Below, piece by piece: positions 34,990 to 42,483 of a stretch of 64,000 bases of DNA. The stretch's first letter is position 1. Every line of letters begins with the position of its first letter. Origin of the DNA: Paenibacillus validus NBRC 15382 (GTDB taxonomy: Bacteria > Bacillota > Bacilli > Paenibacillales > NBRC-103111); assembly GCF_004000985.1 (NCBI RefSeq), contig NZ_BIMH01000004.1, positions 1 to 64,000 of the forward strand. The letters run 5' to 3'. The position numbers and the translations under genes were made by a program. A model generated the notes under the pieces. That model was not told the origin of the DNA. It did no database searches and saw only the letters and a list, made by a program, of their open reading frames with translations.

Positions 34990-35319
34990 ATGCAAAAGAT
35001 ATGCCAAAAAATTGTTCGTGTTCAGAACGGTCTGATTACGGAAATTTATGATGGCTTGATCTACCGCGACTTCAACGATAATGATCGCGCAATCAAGGAA
35101 CTGTTGATGGAAGATGTCGGCATGGATTTCGATGCGATGTTACAAACTTATGAGAAGTTGATTTATGACTTAGCTTCTTCCAACATAGACAACCCAGATA
35201 TGCAAGCAATGATCAAGAACCGTTTGCCCGAAGGCTGGTTGGACTGGGCCGAAACCATCTACCGGGAAGAAGGAAGACAAGAGCAATCGCTTCAGCAGAA
35301 GAGTCATCCGATCCTGTAA
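34990..35319 (+). CDS. Conserved-looking acidic protein of unknown function
   Basis: A 109-residue soluble protein I do not recognise. It is acidic with helical segments (DNDRAIKELLMEDVGMDF, MQAMIKNRLPEGWLDWAE). Evidence for a gene: AAGGAG ahead of the ATG at 34990, an extended -10 (TGGTATAAT, 34950-34958) upstream, and a short hairpin (TGCCTGCG/CGCAGGCA) after the stop. No membrane segment or signal peptide. Confidence 0.65.
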   Translation: MQKICQKIVRVQNGLITEIYDGLIYRDFNDNDRAIKELLMEDVGMDFDAMLQTYEKLIYDLASSNIDNPDMQAMIKNRLPEGWLDWAETIYREEGRQEQSLQQKSHPIL

Positions 35320-35409
35320 TTGCCTGCGCTTCGCAGGCATAGCCGGCCTCGCGCTGTTCCATACTAAAGTCGTCACTTACGATGTTCGAGGATGGAGGTT
35401 ACTATCTGT

Positions 35410-35595
35410 ATGTTGAATCAGCTTGAGAGCTCCTACAATTGTGCCAATGCCGGTCAAGATCTTCACGAGCTTCAGCAGGAACTTGAATCGCTTCAGCAAA
35501 CTTCCGGTAACCCGGATCAAGAGACAACCGATACGATCAACAGGCTGGAAAATCAAATTCGCTTTATCAAAAATAAATGCGAAATTCGCCCGTAA
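35410..35595 (+). CDS. Small coiled-coil protein of unknown function
   Basis: A 61-residue acidic protein, mostly one predicted amphipathic helix (LHELQQELESLQQT, TINRLENQIRFIKNK). GGAGGT precedes the ATG at 35410 and a long-stem terminator follows within 100 bases, which supports a real gene. No family recognised. Confidence 0.6.
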   Translation: MLNQLESSYNCANAGQDLHELQQELESLQQTSGNPDQETTDTINRLENQIRFIKNKCEIRP

Positions 35596-35644
35596 TTCGT
35601 TAACGAAAGCCTACGCTCCAGATATCGAGAAAGCACACTTTTCA

Positions 35645-35690
35645 TCCCTCTCGCTTCTTTATATAGAAAGAAGCCGGGAGGGCTTATTTG
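35645..35690 (+). terminator. Long-stem terminator
   Basis: CCCTC..GCTTCTTT pairs with AAAGAAGC..GGGAGGG around ATATAG, followed by CTTATTTG. It ends the 61-residue ORF transcript. Confidence 0.75.
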
Positions 35691-35846
35691 TACGCCGAGA
35701 CATTTCCCAACAACCGGGCCACTAAGCGAGCTGGTCACCGGTCCCATTAAATAAAGGATGTCATCAAGCCCTTCTTGACCACCCGATATACAGCGTCAGC
35801 CGTTGTTCAGGACGTCTCTCTTAAGATCCCTTGCTCGGCGAACACG

Positions 35847-35882
35847 AAAAAGACATGGAGAGTTTATTCCTCCATGTCTTTC
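35847..35882 (-). terminator. Intrinsic terminator after the SLH lipoprotein gene
   Basis: GACATGGAG and CTCCATGTC form a nine-pair stem (extended by A-T) with TTTTTC on the minus-strand side, just downstream of the lipoprotein gene. Confidence 0.8.
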
Positions 35883-35890
35883 GTAAATAT

Positions 35891-36367
35891 TTATGGCGTC
35901 GTCGTCGTTCCGCCTGGCGTCGTCGTCGTCCCGCCCGGTGTTGTCGTCGTGCCCCCTGGCGTTGTCCCAGATGGAATAACGATATAGCCCTTATCTGCTA
36001 AAGACTTAATAACTTTGATGACTTCCGCTCTTGTCATTGATTTGTCAGGTTGAAAAGTTCCATCCGGATACCCGTCGATGATTCCCAAATTAGAGCTCCA
36101 TTGAACGCTTTCTGCGTACCATTCTCCACTCGGAACATCGCTAAACTTGTGTTGTGCCGTATCTGTTGGCGTAGTGGTTGTATCGGTATTTCCTGGCGTA
36201 GTTGCTGCATCTAGAGGTCGAACAAGCCCTCTATTTTGGTTAACCATGTTATGATGGCGGTAATTCGTCGATTGCGACCTTACATTATTCGTGCCATTCG
36301 CATTGCAACCCACCAATAAAGATACGGAAACCACAACCGCAGTTAAAGATAAGCTGACTTTGTTCAC
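35891..36367 (-). CDS. Lipoprotein with one SLH domain and a TTTTPGG repeat tail
   Basis: A 158-residue secreted lipoprotein. The signal peptide ends in the lipobox LLVGC with Cys21 as the lipidated residue. A Thr/Asp-rich linker leads to a single S-layer homology domain (HKFSDVPSGEWYAESVQW, GIIDGYPDGTFQPDKSMTRAEVIKVI). The C-terminus is a repeat of PGGTTTT units. One SLH repeat is fewer than the three needed for firm cell-wall binding, so lipid anchoring probably dominates. The gene ends abruptly in the repeat, whose copy number may vary. Confidence 0.85.
   Translation of the reverse strand: MNKVSLSLTAVVVSVSLLVGCNANGTNNVRSQSTNYRHHNMVNQNRGLVRPLDAATTPGNTDTTTTPTDTAQHKFSDVPSGEWYAESVQWSSNLGIIDGYPDGTFQPDKSMTRAEVIKVIKSLADKGYIVIPSGTTPGGTTTTPGGTTTTPGGTTTTP
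35894..35966 (-). repeat. 21-bp coding tandem repeat in the SLH lipoprotein gene
   Basis: Three to four head-to-tail copies of a 21-bp unit based on GGCGTCGTCGTCGTTCCGCC (plus strand), each encoding PGGTTTT on the minus strand. Copies differ at a few third positions. Such repeats can change in number by slipped replication. Confidence 0.85.
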
Positions 36368-36603
36368 GTCTTATCACTCCTTTCGTGGATTCGCCCTTAT
36401 GATTTACAGAACCGAATAAAAATAAATCACTCAAGCGAAGCGAAAGTATGGGAATACAGACAAAATAATCACGCCCTCGAACGTGCAAAATCACATTTTC
36501 ACCCGTAACCGTAGGACAACTTTTTCGTCAATGGTTAACCATGCCATAAGATTATACATGTGAGCATAAAATAAAATAGATCAAGGACGGAGGATGAACC
36601 GCA

Positions 36604-37140
36604 ATGGAACATTGGTATATTTGGCAGCCGAAAGTCACTAATGCTCTGAAAACCATAAATGACCAATTATATCATAAATTAGCTGCCGATTTCTCTTTAA
36701 TTATGGGAGCGGAAGTTTTCGTATCGATCCTTAAGCATGAGGATAGTTGGAAGATTTGCTATCAAGCGCCGCATAGTGAAAGTGACTTGTTTACGTTTAT
36801 TTTCAGCTTATATGATCCGGCTAAGAAGGAATACTTGTACAGCGGATTTGAAATCGAGGAACCGACCATCGATATTCACAAGCTGCTCGTACTTCCTCAG
36901 GGACAAGGTCTGGCCACACAGATCATGTATAAATTTTTGGAGAAAATGACCGAAATGCAATCGTTCTCGAGAATTGTTCTTCGAGCGGAGAGCAAGGACG
37001 AGGCAAAATTTTGGCAGCGTTTCGGGTTTCAATTCAAAGCAAGAACAAGTCCCTATTTGCCTGCGATGAGTTTAGATCTAAAACCGGATATCGGCAAATC
37101 CAAAAGCTTGCATGTAAATATCCGGTATAAATCGATATAA
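36604..37140 (+). CDS. GNAT-like acetyltransferase
   Basis: A 178-residue protein with a GNAT-type acetyl-CoA site: the strand ending IHKLLVLPQGQGLATQIM carries the Q/R-x-x-G-x-G/A pyrophosphate loop, followed by a helix and VLRAESKDEAKFWQRFGFQ, the typical late GNAT motif. The substrate is unknown. ACGGAGG lies ahead of the ATG. A stem-loop follows the gene. Confidence 0.7.
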   Translation: MEHWYIWQPKVTNALKTINDQLYHKLAADFSLIMGAEVFVSILKHEDSWKICYQAPHSESDLFTFIFSLYDPAKKEYLYSGFEIEEPTIDIHKLLVLPQGQGLATQIMYKFLEKMTEMQSFSRIVLRAESKDEAKFWQRFGFQFKARTSPYLPAMSLDLKPDIGKSKSLHVNIRYKSI

Positions 37141-37206
37141 ATGAGCGTACGGGGAATCATTAAGGAACCCTATGGGTGATAAGACTACAGGGATTACAAA
37201 GGGATG

Positions 37207-37237
37207 CTCTCTGGTATTAACAAATAAAACCAGAGAG
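37207..37237 (+). terminator. Stem-loop after the GNAT gene
   Basis: CTCTCTGGT and ACCAGAGAG form a nine-pair stem around an AT-rich loop; the following AATTT is a weak T tract. Confidence 0.5.
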
Positions 37238-37535
37238 AATTTCCATCACCCTCCAAATGTAATAGATAGTTATATTTCCCACCTTCCCTTCCCCATCGAT
37301 TATTACCTTCAGTCTTTTAATACGATCTTCTATTGGATACCCGCTTGACTGCAACAAAAAAAACGGCATCACCTAGATACCGTTTCAAACGAATATCGTA
37401 TCTTCTAATTGGAAATAATGATTCAACGACGCTTTTTGCCTTACTCATTTTTTTTGAGGTCATATGCCTAAAACCCCCGAGTCAATTTCGGAGGTAATCG
37501 TAGCATCAAAGCTCACCGTTAGGGCGGGCTTCCGG
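37238..37535. other. Intergenic AT-rich stretch
   Basis: No gene is seen between the GNAT gene and the YdjO-like gene. The only structure is a minus-strand hairpin terminator near 37355-37385, about 150 bases past the YdjO stop. Confidence 0.4.
37355..37385 (-). terminator. Intrinsic terminator, minus strand
   Basis: AAACGGTATC pairs with GATGCCGTTT (one mismatch) on the minus strand and is followed by a long T run. It most likely ends the ydjO-like transcript. Confidence 0.65.
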
Positions 37536-37751
37536 TTATGATCTTCTTTTGCCCATAAAAAAGGTTTTATTTACTTTCTTAACGGCAAGCGGTACAAGCT
37601 TATAACTTTGTACCATCGGACTTTTACATAAAGGACAGCCAGGCGATTCTTCGTGTACAAACTCTTCGCGTACCCATGCATTGCAATTCGTATCTTCGCA
37701 CTTCCAGATCCGTAATTCCTGTTTCTGTTCTGCCAACGTCGGCGTTTCCAA
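37536..37751 (-). CDS. YdjO-family cold-inducible zinc-ribbon protein
   Basis: A 71-residue protein with a four-cysteine zinc ribbon: WKCEDTNCNAWVREEF and GCPLCKSPM. The spacing and surrounding residues match the YdjO family of Bacillales cold-inducible proteins. A TTG start at 37751 is chosen because GGGGGGAAA lies ahead of it and a TATTATAAT-type -10 lies just upstream of the 37775 ATG, making that earlier ATG unlikely. The molecular function is unknown. Confidence 0.78.
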   Translation of the reverse strand: METPTLAEQKQELRIWKCEDTNCNAWVREEFVHEESPGCPLCKSPMVQSYKLVPLAVKKVNKTFFMGKRRS

Positions 37752-37980
37752 TCGATTTCCCCCCTGCATTATCATGACAATTTATTATAATACGGTTGAG
37801 GAAAATTATGCAGCCTTTATCCGCTCAAAATTTAAAATTTTTTATTAGGGCTTTCAAGCCTGCGAAAATAGCTTCAAAGATCGTAATATAGCAATAATCA
37901 CGGGGCTTGAATGATTAAGCAATAATTAGACCATATTAACTTTGCTGTAAAGCACAAAACTCATTTAGGAGGTGTATTCG

Positions 37981-38196
37981 ATGGCTGACCAACAATCCGG
38001 CCAACAAAATCAGGATGCCGAGATCCAAGCCCATAATGCCGTGAAACATGCACTAAGTGAATTGAATCAAGCCCAGGATAATAACACGGATCGACGACAT
38101 GACATTCAGGCTGCCCAAGAACAGCTTGATCAAGCCCACTTACAATTAGCACAAGCACGAAATGCGGATTCCGATAACCCGAGCACATCCTCGTAA
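37981..38196 (+). CDS. Small glutamine-rich helical protein
   Basis: A 71-residue hydrophilic protein rich in Gln, Asp and Ala (KHALSELNQAQDNN, AQEQLDQAHLQLAQAR), probably one or two long helices. Strong TTAGGAGGTG precedes the ATG and a terminator follows directly, so the gene is likely real. No family recognised. It is the last gene before the spo0A-targeting element. Confidence 0.68.
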   Translation: MADQQSGQQNQDAEIQAHNAVKHALSELNQAQDNNTDRRHDIQAAQEQLDQAHLQLAQARNADSDNPSTSS

Positions 38197-38205
38197 TTGA
38201 AGCTG

Positions 38206-38237
38206 CCCCTCCATTTATGGAGGGGTTCTCTTTTTAT
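38206..38237 (+). terminator. Intrinsic terminator
   Basis: CCCCTCC and GGAGGGG around ATTTAT, followed by TTCTCTTTTT, ending the glutamine-rich small gene. Confidence 0.85.
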
Positions 38238-38387
38238 ACAAAATACAAAACCCAATAAATCAAATTCGATTAATCGGGTAGATGAGGTAAGTTTATCGGT
38301 TCCAAAGCGGTTTATCGGCTTTCATAAACAGACTGCACACAGTTTCCATCCTCCGAAACCCGCATCATTGCGCCACTAATTATCCTT

Positions 38388-38450
38388 TCACGACACCTTA
38401 TGCTCGATCCGAAGCTTATCCGCCACCATCGCAATGAACTCGCTAAAGGT
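38388..38450 (-). repeat. Displaced spo0A 3' end, left attachment repeat (attL-like)
   Basis: On the minus strand this encodes [18 protein letters not shown] followed by TGA, identical in protein to the true Spo0A C-terminus at 43677. DNA differs at synonymous sites (for example CTTCGG against TTAAGG, and TCG TGA against AGC TAA). Exact identity blocks are 38398-38410 (13 bases) and 38416-38432 (17 bases). The G/C-richer codons look more like the host genes, so this copy may be the original chromosomal end. Confidence 0.85.
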
Positions 38451-38510
38451 AGTGGAAAATGTAGGATTATTTATTGCAGGGGTTTCGGATGTCAATTCCT
38501 TTTGGAGGAA

Positions 38511-38533
38511 AAAGCCTTGTCCTACAAGGCTTT
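38511..38533. repeat. Hairpin inside the left end of the element
   Basis: AAAGCCTTGT and ACAAGGCTTT form a perfect ten-pair stem around CCT. A similar hairpin (AAAGCC, AAGGCTTT) lies at 43655-43678 inside the right end, where it serves as the spo0A terminator. Confidence 0.6.
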
Positions 38534-38638
38534 CGAGGGGCCGGTCCAACCGAGTAGAAAGTTTGTTGCAGTTCTATGTATTTGTTGGATTACCAGCCTG
38601 GGTGTTTGTTGCACCCCCTTATCGAAAGGAGATCAAAC

Positions 38639-39628
38639 ATGACCGTTTCACCCTTTTTGTCAAAGAAGAAAAATGCACCGGTCCGCAAGATCCCACTCCA
38701 AGACATCATGGACCGATTTCTCTCAGCCAAACGTACCGAAGAGTTTATGCGTTTTCAGCGTTGGCTTGACTCCACTGGTTTAAAGGAAATCAACTCGAGT
38801 ACCATTCAGGCGTATATTACCCATCTGACCTATGAAAAGGTTAAATGGGACGATCACCCTACTAACCCCAACGGCCCGGTAGGCCTGAGCCCTAGAACCG
38901 TCAATAATACCATTCGGAACTTGAAATCGTTGTTTAACTGGGCAACTACTGAGAAATACTACACTGAGTCACCGGTACAAAACCTCAAATATCAAACTCA
39001 GGACGACGAACACTTTGAGGTGTTTAGCGACGAGCAGGTACTCAAACTTTTAAATGAACCGCATCGTAAAACCTTCACAGGCTATCGAGACTATGTCATG
39101 ATGCTTGTTTTACTCGATACCGGCATGCGTATTGGAGAACTTACATCGCTTAAAATATCCGATATTGACTTTCAGCTCAACCAAATTGTCATTCCGGGTC
39201 CCGTGACCAAAACAAAGCAAACTCGTGTGGCCCCGATCTCGAAAATCACAAGCCACGAGCTGCGGGAACTAATTGCTTACTGTAATCTTGAAGAGGGCGA
39301 GTATGTATGGATTACACAATTCAGACAGCGGTACATGGCCGATACTTTCAGTAAAATGCTGAAGAATTACGGTAGAAAAGCCGGGATTACCAATGTACGT
39401 ATATCACCTCATACATTTCGCCATTACTTTGCCACTAAGTTTCTTCTGAATGGTGGGGATCCGGTAGCCTTACAGCGCATTTTGGGACACCGGGATATTA
39501 GGATGATCAGCATCTATGTCAATTATACAAAAGCGGATCTTCGTGAACAACATGAGAAGTACAGTCCAGTGCTTTCATTAAACCCGACTAACCCTCATCG
39601 AAAACGGGGGAAGGTGAAACTAAAATGA
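38639..39628 (+). CDS. Tyrosine recombinase/integrase of the spo0A element
   Basis: A 329-residue phage-integrase-type recombinase. The N-terminal core-binding domain (EEFMRFQRWLDSTGLKEI, TVNNTIRNLKSLFNW) is followed by the catalytic domain with Arg164, Lys201/203 region, His258-x-x-Arg261, His284 and nucleophile Tyr293, all intact. AAAGGAG is well placed for the ATG at 38639. It differs clearly from the housekeeping XerD at 21345. It begins about 190 bases inside the left spo0A repeat, the usual place for an integrase next to its attachment site. A related but broken recombinase lies at the other end of the element. Confidence 0.93.
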   Translation: MTVSPFLSKKKNAPVRKIPLQDIMDRFLSAKRTEEFMRFQRWLDSTGLKEINSSTIQAYITHLTYEKVKWDDHPTNPNGPVGLSPRTVNNTIRNLKSLFNWATTEKYYTESPVQNLKYQTQDDEHFEVFSDEQVLKLLNEPHRKTFTGYRDYVMMLVLLDTGMRIGELTSLKISDIDFQLNQIVIPGPVTKTKQTRVAPISKITSHELRELIAYCNLEEGEYVWITQFRQRYMADTFSKMLKNYGRKAGITNVRISPHTFRHYFATKFLLNGGDPVALQRILGHRDIRMISIYVNYTKADLREQHEKYSPVLSLNPTNPHRKRGKVKLK

Positions 39629-39810
39629 GCGATATTAAGAACAAAGCGGACGCACTAAGCGATGTACTTGAAAACTTACAAACGGCTCATCATCTTATAA
39701 CCGATACCATTAAGCCTTGCCATAATGCGGATCATTTATCCTTCTTCTTCCCGCAATGTTGTCTGTCCAAAGCAAAATGTGCACTTTGTCGGAAATCGTT
39801 GCTTCGCTGA
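39625..39810 (+). CDS. Small ORF coupled to the recombinase
   Basis: A 61-residue frame that overlaps the recombinase stop by four bases (ATGA), indicating coupled translation. The first 40 residues are helical and polar (MSDIKNKADALSDVLENLQ); the last part is cysteine-rich (QCCLSKAKCALCRKS). The place and size suggest an accessory or directionality factor, as the small third protein of Tn554-type recombinase sets, but no similarity was established. Confidence 0.6.
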   Translation: MSDIKNKADALSDVLENLQTAHHLITDTIKPCHNADHLSFFFPQCCLSKAKCALCRKSLLR

Positions 39811-39997
39811 TGGACGCAGAAGTCGATACAAAATAAGACATACCGTGATGCCATTGAGGATGAAGGCAACATACTTTTTGTTATGCCTTTAAATGGGTAA
39901 TGGTAACTCAGCATCAAACTTCGTGGGTCGATTCCAGAATCCTGATTTCCATGGCATGGACACATTTCCACCAGATAGGCGGCAACGAACTGTACAA

Positions 39998-40035
39998 ATT
40001 AAATGTCCCTTGGCTTAGGCCAAGGGACATTTAAT
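39998..40035. repeat. Perfect 17-bp inverted repeat
   Basis: ATTAAATGTCCCTTGGC and its exact complement GCCAAGGGACATTTAAT are separated by TTAG. It can act as a bidirectional terminator insulating the recombinase transcript from the cargo, since A/T tracts flank both sides. Confidence 0.85.
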
Positions 40036-40222
40036 CTTCACGCTATGATTTTCTTTTTGGGATTTCCATACCATGTTATGCAATTCGTTGGGTGGGTTTG
40101 TCCGATCTAACCAGGTGTACAATCGGGACTGGAAGGAAAAACAATTAGGAGGTCGTGCTACAATTCCCACTGATTGACCTTTCTTTCTTTATCCAATTAA
40201 AATATTATTACAAGTTGAGCAG

Positions 40223-40287
40223 CCGAGTGTGGGGTGCAGGGGGCTAGCCCCTTGCGTCTCCCCCGCAGGGGGACGGAAGGGGGAGGT
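40223..40287. repeat. GC-rich multi-hairpin tract
   Basis: In otherwise AT-rich DNA, GCAGGGGGCTAGCCCCTTGC (40236-40255) is a near-perfect palindrome. TCCCCC-GCA-GGGGGA (40259-40273) forms a second hairpin, and GGAAGGGGGAGG can compete for the same C run. Similar G/C hairpin blocks are common in mobile elements of Firmicutes. The role (origin, transfer site or structured RNA) is unknown. Confidence 0.7.
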
Positions 40288-40460
40288 TTTATGCTTTTCC
40301 TTTACTTGAATTATGGTAGTGTTTTGACCGATTCTTAAAGACTATTAGATGTATATCGTTATTTATGATAGGTTATATGTAATAAACATCAAATCCTATA
40401 AACTGGAAGATATCCCACACTATTCGTTCTAAATTTTAGTAATTGAAAGGAGATTAAACT

Positions 40461-41276
40461 ATGACAGAAATTCAAATCAAGATAAAAGACAGGATTCCTA
40501 GAAGATCTTCACATGAATTAATTTTAAACATGGCGAGATTCGGTCATTATGCAAATCATTTTAAAAACAAACCTGATGCTGAAATTAAAAGAACGATGAA
40601 TGTACGAGGAGTGAAATTTGAAGAAGAAGTTGAGAAATGCCGTACCTTTTCTAACAATGTAATATTTTTTGAAAACCTAATTGGGAGTACTTGGACAATA
40701 AGCAAAGGGGCTAAAATTTCTGTAGTTGATAATGTCACAGGTAAGGAAAGTGATCCCATTGAAGGGCCAGGCACTATAGCCTTAGGAGCATATAATGGTT
40801 TGTTTGAACAGTCTCTTGAACTACTAAAGGAATCAATAGAAAAAAATAGTTACTCCCTATACTTAAGCTCCATCACTAATGGGATAGCTTCAATTGAAGC
40901 TTATATTAAAGAGTGGACTGAGAGATACAATTATTTAAACCCTGATATTAAACTAATAGACACCAAACATAATAAAGTCAGTTTCGACGACAAAATAGAT
41001 AATTGGATTCCTCAGATGCTTAATGGAAAGAAGCTTGATAAAGGCAATACAATTTGGGCTCATTTTAAAATTCTAAGATCAATAAGAGATAAAGAAGCAG
41101 TTCACTTCCAAACTGGGAGTTTTGGTATAAGTTATAAGGACTTAGTAGAAAAAATGAATTTATATAAAACAGGTATTGCAGGAATGCTTTTTGAACTACA
41201 TAAGTTATTTAATCAAGTAGTGCCGTCTAACATAATAAGGGTTAGCTATTTTCCAGAAATATACCTTGATGACTAA
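40461..41276 (+). CDS. HEPN-like protein, first gene of the element cargo
   Basis: A 271-residue protein, clearly AT-rich in codon use relative to the host. The C-terminal half is helical and resembles HEPN domains: a helix with SITNGIASIEAYIKEW and, about 80 residues later, an R-x5-H motif (Arg209-Asp210 to His215 in RSIRDKEAVH). Such motifs form the RNase site in HEPN toxins. The N-terminal 110 residues are of unknown type. GAAAGGAG precedes the ATG. It is followed by a trypsin-like protease and a membrane protein gene. The HEPN call is by pattern only and needs structural confirmation. Confidence 0.62.
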   Translation: MTEIQIKIKDRIPRRSSHELILNMARFGHYANHFKNKPDAEIKRTMNVRGVKFEEEVEKCRTFSNNVIFFENLIGSTWTISKGAKISVVDNVTGKESDPIEGPGTIALGAYNGLFEQSLELLKESIEKNSYSLYLSSITNGIASIEAYIKEWTERYNYLNPDIKLIDTKHNKVSFDDKIDNWIPQMLNGKKLDKGNTIWAHFKILRSIRDKEAVHFQTGSFGISYKDLVEKMNLYKTGIAGMLFELHKLFNQVVPSNIIRVSYFPEIYLDD

Positions 41277-41366
41277 TCTCAATTTAGGCTATGGCCTATT
41301 AAGGTCGATAAGGTCCGTATCATAATTTTGGTGTAATTCAATACATTGCGTGGGGGGCGATAATAA

Positions 41367-42020
41367 ATGACAACGATTCAGCATGTGGCAAATTTTATAG
41401 TATCTGTCGGACGTATAACACCTGACGGGGTTAATTTATTGGGCACAGCATTCGTAGTAGCGCATAATAAGTTAGCCACTACAAAGCACGTAACAAATGG
41501 TGATGACACGAATCTTATAATTATAGTTCCAAAAGTACGATCAATTAATGAGTACCAAGACACATCCGATAACAAAATACAAACTATAAAAGCTAGAATA
41601 TGTGAAATCGATCCTTTTAAAGACATATGCATCTTAACAATTGAACATGAAGTCGCTACTCAATATCATCTATCTAGTACTGACACTATCCAACCTGGCT
41701 CACCTGTTATCACCTATGGTTTCCCACACGCAAACCACGGTAGATTAGTATTAACTCAACAAGATACACATGTAGGAGCAAAAATACTTATTGACTCTAA
41801 TGGAATAAAAAGCAAACACATTGTACTAAATACACTTGCTAGGCCGGGACAATCAGGAGGACCCGTTTTTAACCCTTCAAACATGTCAATTATTGGTATG
41901 CTAATTGGTGCCTATATTCCAAACGGTGGTAGCGGTGTTTTAGTTGGAGGAATAGACCCAGCTTCATTAAATCAAACTACACATGTTATTTCGGCGGAAT
42001 ATATTAGGGAGATGATTTAA
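41367..42020 (+). CDS. Trypsin-like serine protease of the element cargo
   Basis: A 217-residue trypsin-fold protease without signal peptide, so presumably cytosolic. The catalytic triad is complete: His41 in TTKHVT, Asp86 in DPFKDICIL and Ser163 in GQSGGPVF. The LLGTAFVVAHNKLAT start of the fold is typical. No PDZ or membrane segment is attached, unlike HtrA. GGGGGGCG lies before the ATG. A gene for a small membrane protein starts one base after its stop, which suggests the two work together, for example with the membrane protein as substrate or effector. Confidence 0.9.
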   Translation: MTTIQHVANFIVSVGRITPDGVNLLGTAFVVAHNKLATTKHVTNGDDTNLIIIVPKVRSINEYQDTSDNKIQTIKARICEIDPFKDICILTIEHEVATQYHLSSTDTIQPGSPVITYGFPHANHGRLVLTQQDTHVGAKILIDSNGIKSKHIVLNTLARPGQSGGPVFNPSNMSIIGMLIGAYIPNGGSGVLVGGIDPASLNQTTHVISAEYIREMI

Positions 42021-42021
42021 A

Positions 42022-42483
42022 TTGAATACGTTAGAGGATATCTTAAAGAAGGATACAAATTGGCTTGATGCTTTGCCAGCCTATCAGAATAAAAGTATTC
42101 ATGAATTACTAGAACAAGGAAAAACATACGAAGAGGTAGCAATTATTTGGCTAACCGCTAATGGTTCTGAGAACACGTATCCATTTGGCTCACAAAATAC
42201 CAAGTCCTTGTTCTTTGAAAAGCTAATGGAAGAAGTCGAAAAATTTATATGTCGAGAAGATACATATGCAGAGGAAAAGAAACAACTATTCACCCAATTT
42301 AAAGCAGGTGATGTATATGTAATCACTTTTATATCAACTGCTATCGCCCCTATTGTAGGTGCTTCTGCATCTTTGATTGCTCCAGCAATTGCTTTAATAC
42401 TAATGACAGTTTTAAGAATGGGTTTAAATGCCTGGTGTTCGTTACGTCAAGAATTAAAACATGAAAACTCTGGACAATCTTAA
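42022..42483 (+). CDS. Small membrane protein coupled to the protease
   Basis: A 153-residue protein starting at TTG with TAGGGAG upstream and only one base between it and the protease stop codon. Residues 1-95 are soluble and acidic with helical segments (LEDILKKDTNWLDALPAY, HELLEQGKTYEEVAIIWL). Residues 98-132 form one long or two short membrane helices (VITFISTAIAPIVGASASLIAPAIALILMTV by parts), followed by a polar tail. The layout recalls small proteins with an N-terminal adaptor and a C-terminal membrane effector in conflict systems, but no named family was recognised. Confidence 0.75.
   Translation: MNTLEDILKKDTNWLDALPAYQNKSIHELLEQGKTYEEVAIIWLTANGSENTYPFGSQNTKSLFFEKLMEEVEKFICREDTYAEEKKQLFTQFKAGDVYVITFISTAIAPIVGASASLIAPAIALILMTVLRMGLNAWCSLRQELKHENSGQS

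Larger units (their letters stand above)
39811..40460. other. 650-bp non-coding interval between recombinase and cargo
   Basis: No gene is supported. It holds a perfect 17-pair inverted repeat (39998-40035), a GC-rich multi-hairpin tract (40223-40287), and AT-rich DNA ahead of the cargo. This could include the cargo promoter, but no convincing -35/-10 was seen. Confidence 0.5.

Noticed and set aside
35894-35966. Direct repeats considered as a CRISPR-like array
   Set aside because: Units are contiguous without spacers and keep the reading frame of the SLH lipoprotein.
40223-40287. GC-rich hairpins considered as a retron or group II intron RNA
   Set aside because: No reverse transcriptase gene and no intron domain V-like hairpin nearby.
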